DNA of 64,000 nucleotides from an uncultured Muribaculaceae bacterium (GTDB taxonomy: Bacteria > Bacteroidota > Bacteroidia > Bacteroidales > Muribaculaceae), in assembly GCA_944321705.1 (NCBI GenBank), contig CALUMG010000004.1, positions 124,001 to 188,000 of the forward strand, given 5' to 3'. Positions 18,998-28,300 of this stretch are shown in pieces. The notes below the pieces were generated by a model that worked only from the letters and a program-made list of their open reading frames with translations, did not search any database and was not told where the DNA came from. The translations under genes and the position numbers were made by a program. Positions within the stretch are counted from its first letter, which is position 1; every line of letters begins with the position of its first letter.

Positions 18998-19658
18998 TGT
19001 GAAAATCTATACCATCATCATTCGTCAGTAGGACATGGTTAACAAAATATTGAATCAGCGGATATTCAATGCACAACTATTTTGGGGAGGTTGTATAATG
19101 TGCATTTGTTTTGTTTTGGATGCAAATAGATGTTAATCTTAGGTTTGTATTTATGTAAAATGTGAAATAATGTAAATACATTGAATTCTGTTGTCGATAA
19201 ACTATGTTTTATAACATATAATGTCTATCTTTGCACCAGTTATTCATGGTATTAGTTTTAAGGCAAAACTAAAATGAATGTCGAGATGACAATCGTTTTA
19301 ATGTTTTTAGGTTTATGTTATTAGAAGGTTAATTAGGTAAAGCGATCCCAGGCAGTGATGCCGGGGATTAATTTTTTTATACCTCTCACAATTGCCATGA
19401 TCCAAAATTTGTGACACGGCTTACAGTTTAGTGCCAAAATACGCAGTTCAGATATAATTGAAAAAAGTAGGATTAAAGATAAAATGTATAATCCTTTTCT
19501 CTTATTTTCAGTATTTTTCACTATTTTTGTAAATACCATCTGTTTCTTAGATTTAATATACCGAAAGAAGATGGAACAGGTTAATTCGCCCATGACATGC
19601 GAAACCAAATTTATAATATACGCAAAACATGAAAGAAACATAAACCATACATATTCTC
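18998..19658. other. AT-rich intergenic region upstream of the candidate immune operon
   Basis: About 660 bases without a credible gene. Two -7-like boxes are seen: TATCTTTG at 19227-19234 and TATTTTTG at 19522-19529. The second lies about 130 bases ahead of the first gene and is the better candidate for the operon promoter, though neither has a TTTG at the proper distance. A more GC-rich patch near 19340-19375 (GATCCCAGGCAGTGATGCCGGGGATTAA) contrasts with the rest and may be a remnant of other DNA. Confidence 0.4.
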
Positions 19659-21929
19659 ATGATACTATCTGCTATAGCTGGTGCTAATGAAAGCGAGAAA
19701 ACTAGAAGTGACTTATTTGACACTTTAAAAGCAGTCATTTCTGAAATTTCAAGCAGCATGGATGATCTTTCAGCCGTTGATTTTTCTTCAATAAACCTTA
19801 TTCATGTTGTTTTTTTGGTTATCATCGTTGCTTTCATGATAAGTCTTTATTTTTTTCTGAAAGAAATTTTCGAGTTGCATGGCAATAATAAAACCAAGCC
19901 AAACCATCCATTATTGATAAATAATATATTACCGGAATCTGCATGGTTAGTTTTTACGTCAGGAGTTGCAATATATTACCTTGGATATGCTTACGGAGGA
20001 ACTGCCGATAATGTAGCGACACTGACATTACGTTCTATTTTGTCGGCTTTTGAAATGTTTTTATCTAAATCCAACCTGATAGGCATTGCTGACAATTGTA
20101 AGGCAGACTCTGTTTACATGCTTTGTTTTGCCATAATCCATGCTTCTGCAGTAATGGTCAGCATGATATTTGCCGTGGCGTGCTTTGGAAAACGAGTCTT
20201 AGACTGGGGGCGATCCATTATTTGGCAATATTTTTCATCTTGTTCAGAATTAAATGTATTTTGGGGACTCAATGAAAAAAGCATTCTTTTGGCTAAGAAT
20301 ATATACAAAACTTCCGAAGGCAAAAAACGGATTGTATTTGTAGATATTCCTAACGGAAGTAATGAAAGCAAGATCGGACAAAGTTTTAGTGGAATAATGG
20401 GGTTGTTATCGTACAAAAGTAATGTTGCAAAACAAATTTCCAACATAAAATATATTCTGCTTCGGAGTTCCTCATCGCCTGATTCCATTGATGTTACATC
20501 CAAAGGAATTTTTCGAAACATGAATATCGGTAAACTTGCCAAATTGATTAACAAAGCCAAATTTGTCAATTTTCATATCTTAACAAACAACGAGGATTTT
20601 AACATACATGCTGCAATAAATCTGCTTGATAGCGAGATTGGAAATAAAATAAACCGTGTGTATTGTTCTGCTGAAAACACAAAAGAAATTGCACTTCTTG
20701 CTGCATGTTCAAATGGCAAATTACAAATCATTGATGATTCAAGAGCCGCAATTATGGAATTTGCCATGCGAAAAAATGAAAAAGGCGAATATCCTGCCCA
20801 TCCTATAAACTTTGTTGACGTAAATTCAACATTGGGATGCGTGAATGCTGAAAAGCCGTTTACGGCATTCATTGTAGGATTTGGCACTACGGGGCAAGAA
20901 GCATTGCGATTCCTTTATGAATTTTCAGCTTTTTCCGATAGCAAAGGAGATAAAACTCCAGTGGAATTCCATGTATTTGACAACAGTATCAATGAAATAA
21001 AAGGTGAATTATATCAAGAGATACCGGCATTGCCTGAATTGGAAAGATCAAACGAACTTATATTCCATCCATGCAATGCAAGTACAACGATATTCAATGA
21101 AAAGTTGCATGCGCTTATCGACAATCTGAATTATGTGGTCATCGCTACCGGCGAGGATGAACGAAACTTACACATTGCCTCCATGATTTATGAGTATGCT
21201 TTGCAAAATCGACAAGTCGGATTTGACAAATTCAAAATATTTGTCCGACTATATAATTCCAATAATGAATATAAATTCAAAAAAATAATAGATACTTATG
21301 GGGCTAATCATTTCCCAGCTATCGAATATTTTGGAAATCCTGAAAATATTTATACAAGAGAGTGGATATTGGATGACAAGGAAGGGGAGATGGCCGAACA
21401 ATTCTATAAATCATATTGTATCGCTTCCAAAGAAGAATACAAATCTCAAGACAAGAGACGTGAAGACGAAATCAGCAAAGAACCAACCCGGTTACTCGGA
21501 TATAGAAGAATTGACAGGAAATTAACCCAAGATAAAGCAAATTACAAACATTGCTATACGAAAGAAATCTTATTGGGATTGCATGACATGCCACATGTCC
21601 CGGAAATTCCGGGATGGCCTTTTGCGATTGAAACAGGGAAGCCGTCCGACATTGGCAAAATGGAATGGTATAAGCGACTAATCAATGTTTCGATATGTGA
21701 ACATTTGAGATGGAATGCTTCTCACTTGATGATGGGATATATGCCCATGACTCTCGAAGAAGCAAAGAAAATTAAAAACTCATGCAATGAAAAAAGCAAA
21801 CGCCATTTTTGCATTGCAAATTGGAATGAATTGCCACAAATTCCGGATTATAAAGAATACGATTATATGGTAGTGCTTACAACAATCAACTTGTATTATG
21901 AAATTAAAAGACAGTCTTGTAAATTCTAA
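19659..21929 (+). CDS. Membrane protein with tandem RCK/TrkA-like Rossmann domains and a C-terminal RyR-like domain
   Basis: Residues 46-67, 92-112 and 150-176 are hydrophobic membrane spans. A first nucleotide-binding-like fold begins near residue 195 (LNVFWGLNEKSILLAKNIYK). A second, with the clear dinucleotide loop FIVGFGTTGQEALRFLYEF, begins near 401. The C-terminus (675-745) contains CEHLRWNASHLMMGY, then RHFCIANWNELPQIPDYKEYD, which parallels the RyR-domain motif of the last gene of the cluster. The architecture recalls ion channels gated through RCK domains, but no K+ filter motif is present. It is the first gene of the five-gene run and overlaps the next by 32 bases. Its function is not known; a ligand-gated membrane effector is my inference. 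Confidence 0.65.
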   Translation: MILSAIAGANESEKTRSDLFDTLKAVISEISSSMDDLSAVDFSSINLIHVVFLVIIVAFMISLYFFLKEIFELHGNNKTKPNHPLLINNILPESAWLVFTSGVAIYYLGYAYGGTADNVATLTLRSILSAFEMFLSKSNLIGIADNCKADSVYMLCFAIIHASAVMVSMIFAVACFGKRVLDWGRSIIWQYFSSCSELNVFWGLNEKSILLAKNIYKTSEGKKRIVFVDIPNGSNESKIGQSFSGIMGLLSYKSNVAKQISNIKYILLRSSSSPDSIDVTSKGIFRNMNIGKLAKLINKAKFVNFHILTNNEDFNIHAAINLLDSEIGNKINRVYCSAENTKEIALLAACSNGKLQIIDDSRAAIMEFAMRKNEKGEYPAHPINFVDVNSTLGCVNAEKPFTAFIVGFGTTGQEALRFLYEFSAFSDSKGDKTPVEFHVFDNSINEIKGELYQEIPALPELERSNELIFHPCNASTTIFNEKLHALIDNLNYVVIATGEDERNLHIASMIYEYALQNRQVGFDKFKIFVRLYNSNNEYKFKKIIDTYGANHFPAIEYFGNPENIYTREWILDDKEGEMAEQFYKSYCIASKEEYKSQDKRREDEISKEPTRLLGYRRIDRKLTQDKANYKHCYTKEILLGLHDMPHVPEIPGWPFAIETGKPSDIGKMEWYKRLINVSICEHLRWNASHLMMGYMPMTLEEAKKIKNSCNEKSKRHFCIANWNELPQIPDYKEYDYMVVLTTINLYYEIKRQSCKF

Positions 21930-23910
21930 AATTATAAAATTGTTCAAACGATTATGGGCATGGACATGCAAACACTTTGACAAAGCTTTTTATAAGGGGG
22001 GCTGGAAACAGTTTGTTTGGCTGATTTCTTTCATTATTGTCATTGGTGGAATAGGACTGGTTGTGTCGTCTTCATTTGAAGTAGAGAGATGGCGTGTCGT
22101 GGAATTAATGCTCGACCCAGGTTCATTCTGTGATTCCAGCGAAAATGGCGGAAATGTATTATTTCAATTGACCATGACTCTCGCCGGAGCCGTGGTTTTC
22201 ACAAGTTTGCTGATAAATGCAGTAGGAAACTTTCTTGAACGTCGAATCGACAGATACCGTAATGGAGGTGTTGCCTATGAAGTGGATGACCACATCTTGA
22301 TAATAGGAGCAGGAAGCATGTTGGCAAACTTGATAAAGACCCTTTTGGAAAAAACTGAAAACTCTCGTCGTGATATTGTCATACTTACCTCTAAAGATGC
22401 CGAAGAGGTGCGAGCATACATTCTTTCGGAGATTCCAAAGAAGAAAGCACGCAATATCTATGTATATTTCGGAAGTTGCGTAAGGAAAGAAACACTTGAC
22501 AAATTGGATGCATACCAAACCAGTGCCATATACATTTTAGGCGAAGAAAACGAACCTGCACATGACTCCATAAACATGAAGTGCTATGAAATATTAAAGG
22601 AGGTGTGTTGCCGTTCGCAACATGTCATTGACTGCTACATGGTGCTGGAGCATCTCACGTCCATTCAACTTTTTTATTGTAAGCAAGATAATGTTTCTTC
22701 AGGAATGCTGCGACTCACAGTGATAAATTCTTTGGAGAATACCGCGCAACGTGTGTTGATTAGCCGATTTTACCGAGAAGGTGAATTTTATCCGGCATTG
22801 GATCGTAATGGTATCCATGTGAGCGACGATAAGTTTGTTCATTTCATTATAGTTGGGATGTCACCCATTGGGTATGCCATGGCTGTCACAGCTGCGCATG
22901 TGTGCCACTTTCCTAATTTCCACAGTGGAGGACTTCGGACAAAAATCACATTCGTTCAAACCGGAATCAGACAGGAAATGAATTTTTTCTTAGGTCGTTA
23001 CGACTCATTAATGAAACTTTCTTATTGGAAATATGTCAATTTTGAGAATCCTTCCCTCAATATTTCTTCCTATCCGGATGCCAGGTACACACCTTCGACA
23101 GCCGATGGCAAAGGGTTTCTCGATATAGAATGGGAATTCATAGACGGGGGAATAGAAACTCCCGAGGTGAGAAATTATCTTGGAAAATGTGCATCACATG
23201 ATGATGAATCAGAATTATTGACCATCGCTCTATGCGATAATGATCCCGGGACAAATGCTTCAACGGCATTATTCCTTCCTAAAATTATCAGTGAAAAGCA
23301 GATACCGCTTCTCGTGTACCAGCCGGGAGGCGATCAGATGTTACGAGTTGTCAAAGATACGGCTTTGTACGCACATATTTTCCCATTCGGCATGAAAACC
23401 GATGCATTTGACATCCATTTTCATGAACGTATGCTGCATGCTAAAAGGATTAAATATTTATATGATAAAGGCGACAAATTTACAAATATGCCGACGGAAT
23501 ATGAATTGACCGAAGGTTGGTTTGAAACTCAATATGCATTCCAACAGTCAAACATTTATGCGGCAAATTCTATTCCGTTCAAACTTAGGAGCATGCCGCA
23601 CAAGGAAAACAAAGAACTTTCTGAAAATGAAATCGACATTATGGCAAGAACAGAGCATAACCGCTGGAACATGGAACGGCTTCTGATGGGTTTCCGTCCA
23701 TACGAACTATCGGAACGTATCGAGTTCAAGCAGATTCTTGCTTCTGATGACACTAAAGCCATTGAAAGTTTGAAAACAAAGCTGAAAGAAACAAAAATAA
23801 AGCTACTGAAACATAAGGATATTGCCCCGTATGAGGAACTTCTTGACAGTTCAAAGAAGTATGACCGTACCATTGTCAAAAACATCCTCAAAGTGCTACA
23901 AAATAGTTAA
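21898..23910 (+). CDS. CASTOR/POLLUX-like channel protein with RCK domains and a C-terminal RyR-like domain
   Basis: A membrane span at residues 37-58 is followed by a pore-region motif LMLDPGSFCDSSENGG (DPG at 73-75). A second span (87-113) ends in NFLERRIDRYRNGG, then HILIIGAGSMLANLIKTLLE. This order, a DPG loop, a long helix with a basic end and an RCK Rossmann domain, is that of CASTOR/POLLUX-type ion channels. A second Rossmann-like unit starts near 317 (FIIVGMSPIGYAMAVTAAHV). The C-terminus has ARTEHNRWNMERLLMGF and KHKDIAPYEELLDSSKKYD, matching RyR-domain signatures. The start lies inside the preceding gene (32-base overlap), a sign of translational coupling. Ion transport is inferred from architecture. 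Confidence 0.7.
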   Translation: MKLKDSLVNSKIIKLFKRLWAWTCKHFDKAFYKGGWKQFVWLISFIIVIGGIGLVVSSSFEVERWRVVELMLDPGSFCDSSENGGNVLFQLTMTLAGAVVFTSLLINAVGNFLERRIDRYRNGGVAYEVDDHILIIGAGSMLANLIKTLLEKTENSRRDIVILTSKDAEEVRAYILSEIPKKKARNIYVYFGSCVRKETLDKLDAYQTSAIYILGEENEPAHDSINMKCYEILKEVCCRSQHVIDCYMVLEHLTSIQLFYCKQDNVSSGMLRLTVINSLENTAQRVLISRFYREGEFYPALDRNGIHVSDDKFVHFIIVGMSPIGYAMAVTAAHVCHFPNFHSGGLRTKITFVQTGIRQEMNFFLGRYDSLMKLSYWKYVNFENPSLNISSYPDARYTPSTADGKGFLDIEWEFIDGGIETPEVRNYLGKCASHDDESELLTIALCDNDPGTNASTALFLPKIISEKQIPLLVYQPGGDQMLRVVKDTALYAHIFPFGMKTDAFDIHFHERMLHAKRIKYLYDKGDKFTNMPTEYELTEGWFETQYAFQQSNIYAANSIPFKLRSMPHKENKELSENEIDIMARTEHNRWNMERLLMGFRPYELSERIEFKQILASDDTKAIESLKTKLKETKIKLLKHKDIAPYEELLDSSKKYDRTIVKNILKVLQNS

Positions 23911-23963
23911 ACTTATATAAATATATTCACACCGTTCTAAGAATAATTAGAGATCATAACAAT

Positions 23964-25304
23964 ATGGAAGACAATAATCGAAATGACATTTTATTAGATG
24001 ATATTCTTGGTGGCATACATGGTTTTAATGCCAACGACGCCGAATGGGATACATTTATCGACCAAATAATCCAAGGGAATGTCATTCCTGTAATAGGTCC
24101 TGAAATTTTATGTGAGAATGGGAACCCACATAAAAGTATCTTAAAATATTTCATCAAAATCTTTAATGCCTCATCACATATAAATTCTTTTTCGGAATTG
24201 ATATCCGACCATAAATTTCTTGTTCACAATCAAAGAGATTACATATACTCTTATATCAATCAAGTTATTGCCAAAAGCAGATTTTCCCCATCAAAACTTC
24301 TTCATGACCTATTGAGCATTGAACAGTTTCCTTTTGTCATAACCACATCTTTCACTCCTATTGTGGAAAACACAATGAGGGAAATATGGGAAGGAAAGGG
24401 CAAAAGGTTAAAATTAATGTGTTTCAACAACAATCCCGAAGAGAATCAAGATATCAAGTATGATATTGATTTGTACAGCCCAACGGTCTATTACATGTTC
24501 GGGAAAGCCGGAGATAGCGCGCATCGTTATGTGGTCACAGATATTGACATGCTTGATTTTTGTTCTTCATGGATTGCCGACACCGAAGGCCGTCCAAGCA
24601 AACTTATAAGTTGCTTGAAAAACAAATATTTGTTAATGATAGGCAATAGCTACTCTGATTGGCTCTTTCGTTTTATATGGTATTCCTTGCGTAAGTCTGG
24701 CACAGGTAGTGGGCTATATGCTTGTGATAATATAGAAGATGACCTTTCCCGTTTCTTGCAAAGGAATCAAACAATCTTGCGGAGACCTCCTCAAGTAACC
24801 ATTGATACCATGATAGATAAACTGAATGAGAAACTAGAAAGGAAAAGACAGAATAACAATAAGAATTTCAACAGTGTGGAATATGGAGCCGACATATTCA
24901 TTTCTTATTCAAGAAGAGATGCCGATATTGCCGAAAAGTTATATGAGCAACTTACCCAGAAAGGAATAAATGTGTGGTTCGACCGTAACAATATAACAGC
25001 CGGAGGTAAATTTATGGATGAAATACGCCAAGGTATAAGGACAGCAAAATATTTCATACCTATTCTTTCTTTAAATATAGAACAAGAAAAAAATGAATCT
25101 CACGTATATCGCATTGAGTGGGGCGAAGCAATAGAGACAAGCGCCAGCTATGGAAGAACTTATATAATTCCAATATTCGAAAACGGCTTGGACTTCTATC
25201 AAGCTTCAATCCCCGACAAATTAAGGCAACATAATGCCATCCAGTATGATAATATTGAAGACATGCGAATTATTGCAGATAAAATTATTAACGTGATAAA
25301 ATGA
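23964..25304 (+). CDS. SIR2-like/TIR fusion protein
   Basis: Residues 25-300 resemble a SIR2-type Rossmann domain: GNVIPVIGPEIL in place of the GAGxS loop, FVITTSFTPIVE, and LLMIGNSYSDWLFRF. Two catalytic positions are changed: Ser129 where sirtuins have Asn (TTN), and Phe179 where the His of 'HG' is expected. Residues 308-440 form a TIR domain: DIFISYSRRDADIAEKLYEQ, INVWFDRNNITAGGKFMDEI, and the likely catalytic Glu in RIEWGEA (Glu385 or Glu388). TIR domains of bacterial defence cleave NAD+ or make cyclic ADP-ribose signals. The enzyme part is probably TIR, while the SIR2-like part may bind a ligand. The gene ends 10 bases before the STAND ATPase. Confidence 0.75.
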   Translation: MEDNNRNDILLDDILGGIHGFNANDAEWDTFIDQIIQGNVIPVIGPEILCENGNPHKSILKYFIKIFNASSHINSFSELISDHKFLVHNQRDYIYSYINQVIAKSRFSPSKLLHDLLSIEQFPFVITTSFTPIVENTMREIWEGKGKRLKLMCFNNNPEENQDIKYDIDLYSPTVYYMFGKAGDSAHRYVVTDIDMLDFCSSWIADTEGRPSKLISCLKNKYLLMIGNSYSDWLFRFIWYSLRKSGTGSGLYACDNIEDDLSRFLQRNQTILRRPPQVTIDTMIDKLNEKLERKRQNNNKNFNSVEYGADIFISYSRRDADIAEKLYEQLTQKGINVWFDRNNITAGGKFMDEIRQGIRTAKYFIPILSLNIEQEKNESHVYRIEWGEAIETSASYGRTYIIPIFENGLDFYQASIPDKLRQHNAIQYDNIEDMRIIADKIINVIK

Positions 25305-25314
25305 CCTGTACAAG

Positions 25315-28300
25315 ATGACACAGATAGATAAAAATCCGTGGTTGGGATTAAAAGCTTACGACGAAGGAACGATTCTTTATGGCCGAAATGAAGACACGAT
25401 AAATCTTGCTCAATTGGTGTTTTATAACACTGATGCCGTTTTGTATGGGAAATCAGGCATCGGTAAATCTTCATTATTGAATGCCAATTTGCTGCCACGA
25501 GCACGTCGCCGTGGCATAGAACCAATATTTATCCGGCTTGACCATCATGAAAATGCCGATTCCTATGTGGTTCAAATAATCAATGCCATAAAAAATGCCG
25601 GCATAGCCATCGAAAAACAGTTTGACACAAGTTCTGACACTCCGCTGCTTTGGGAATTATTTCATTGCTACGAATTCCTCAAGGACAACAAAAGGACCCC
25701 GCTCCTCATCATATTCGACCAGTTTGAAGAAATATTTACTCTGCAACAAAATCAAGAAAAGCGTCTCGCTTTTTTCAAAGAGATGGCCGACTTTATTAAT
25801 GACATAAAGCCCCGCCAATTGACGCAAGAAAATCCGAAAGCCGAAAAAGCTGAAGGAAACAATCCCATCTTGGATTTTGATGAACTAATTATCGATGATA
25901 TTAACCTGCAAATACCTGAAGAATATCAAAAGAATTATATCGACGACAACGAAATTCACTTGCTCATATCATTAAGGGAGGATTTCTTGTCGGAATTTGA
26001 ATATCATACGACATCTATACCATCTCTAAAGCAGCACCGATATGGATTGCGCCCTGTGACAGATGAAGAAGCCCAGGAAATTATTACCATGCCGGGTAGA
26101 GATTGTCTTCCTGTCGACAAAGAGGAGCAGGAAAAACTTGTTGCAGGAATTATCAATTTTTCAAAAGAAGGAGACTTGAAGCAAATAAACACTCTGCTTT
26201 TGTCGCTCACATGCTATCTTCTTTACCAAAAGGCTCAAAAACGTGGAAGCGAAAGATTGTCATTGCAAGATTTCGAGCAAATGGGGACCAATCTTCTATT
26301 AGAGTTCTATGAATCACTGAAACTTGACAAGAAAACACAATCGGTATTGGAACAACGCTTGATTGATTCCAACGGGCGCAGGAATACCATCAACAGGGAA
26401 GAAATAACTAAATTCCTTCCCGAATGGGAAGAATTGACAAAAGGTGACAAGCGCATATTGCAGGTGAACACTAACAATAGGATAGAATTGGTGCATGACA
26501 TGCTTGCTTCTGCCATATACAAAACGCGTGAACATAGGCAAAAAAAGAACAAAGGTCGCATATTGAAAGTCTATCTACTGGCACTTCTTGCCATATTGTT
26601 TATTATGGGAATTTTAGGTTCTGTTTTCACATTGAAGGAAGATGACCTTTATCAACGAATCCCTATAAATCCCACAAAAAGCATAATATGGCCAAAAAAT
26701 GAACAATGTGAATTAAATGATTCCAAATATAAATATATTGAAAACCTCTACTATGAAGGTGGTCCAGCTATTTTTATATTTAATCATCCCAATCTCAAGC
26801 GAATTAAGATATCAGGAAATTGTTCATACGTCAGATTAAACAATTGCCCTCAGCTTCGACATGTGGAATTTGAGGATAGCATTAGTGTTGGATTCTTATC
26901 CATAGAGCAATGTTCAAATTTGAAGCAAATATATCTACCATATGAAATTAATCGTATATCTTCAGATAATGACATAAGATTCATTCCAAATGCAAACGAC
27001 CATACATTAATAAACCATAATGGAACATTGTGGGACATTGATAAGAGAGAAATTAAATATATAGCTAATTCAAAAATAATAAGCAGCTTCAAGACAAACG
27101 GAAAAGTATATGAAGATTTCCCACGACAAATGTATAATTGGCGAGGATTGATAAAAGATAGTGTAGAATACAATGGTATTTGGATTTATAGCTCTGACCT
27201 CAATAAGATTACAAAACGAAATGCAAATAGAGATACCATAATAAACGATCTTATAGTAAGTAATTATAAAAAATACGAGTATCTAACACATAAAGGTACT
27301 GTTTTGGGGTATGTTGGGAATGGGAGAATTATATTCAATTTGTCTGATTTAAATATTGCAAACCATGCTTTTAAAAACTGCAAGAATCTGGAAAAGATTA
27401 TAATTAACAAATATACTTCGTTTGGAGAATCTCCTTTCCTTGGCTGTACAAATCTTAAGTCAATAACAATAGACCAAAGCCAATATATCAGTATTGAGAG
27501 GATTGAATATCTATTAGGTGCGTTACAAGACGTTTCACAATCTGTAACTTATGAAATTATAGGTAAGGGCTCTTTAAATAAAAGGGAAGATGGTGTAATT
27601 ACTTATGACGGCATACCTGTGCTTATTTCAAATGAAAGTAAGAAAACATTTGATATCAAACGAAGTAACGACACAACTTATATATGTACTCGCGGATGGT
27701 TCTATATAGAGAGTGAAAAAACTGTTGGTAGTTATGGATTCCCAAATATTGAAGATGCAAGGGCTATACAAGATTCTACAATCTTGTTAAAAGAGACTGA
27801 AAATTTCTTAGATGCCAAAACTCGAATTTATCTTAAAGACACATTTATTGATGGGAAAATATCTACTTATCTTGATGCTAAAATTAAAGTTTCATGCAAA
27901 GGCCTATCAGCAAAACAAAGGCTATGGCGCATTAATTATCCTAATGTCAAATTTAGTCAATTAGCCGATTCCGTAAAAAAGGAGATTACTATAATCGTGC
28001 CTTATGGGAAAATAAATGACTTTTACAATGATGAATTTATAGGATTTAAGGATATACAAGAGGCTACATTTGTCCAGACCCTTTATAATAGCGCACTAAG
28101 TACAATGGATGGCGCATTAAGCTATTTATTCGGGAAACCAATTATTCTATCCATATTAATACTGGTTATTGCGATAGTCATGCTACTATGCTGGTATCTA
28201 AGTACAAAACGAATTAAAACAAGCTCCAATCCATCTCATGCCATGCTAAAAGGTCTTGTAGAAGCCTTGGCTATGATTATTTTGGCTTTTGTCGCATGGT

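Noticed and set aside
19333..19641. Open frame of 102 codons on the - strand before the candidate immune operon
   Set aside because: It is AT-rich with no recognised motif, overlaps the probable promoter region and has no plausible ribosome site; the end with CKPCHKFW may be a fragment of other DNA.
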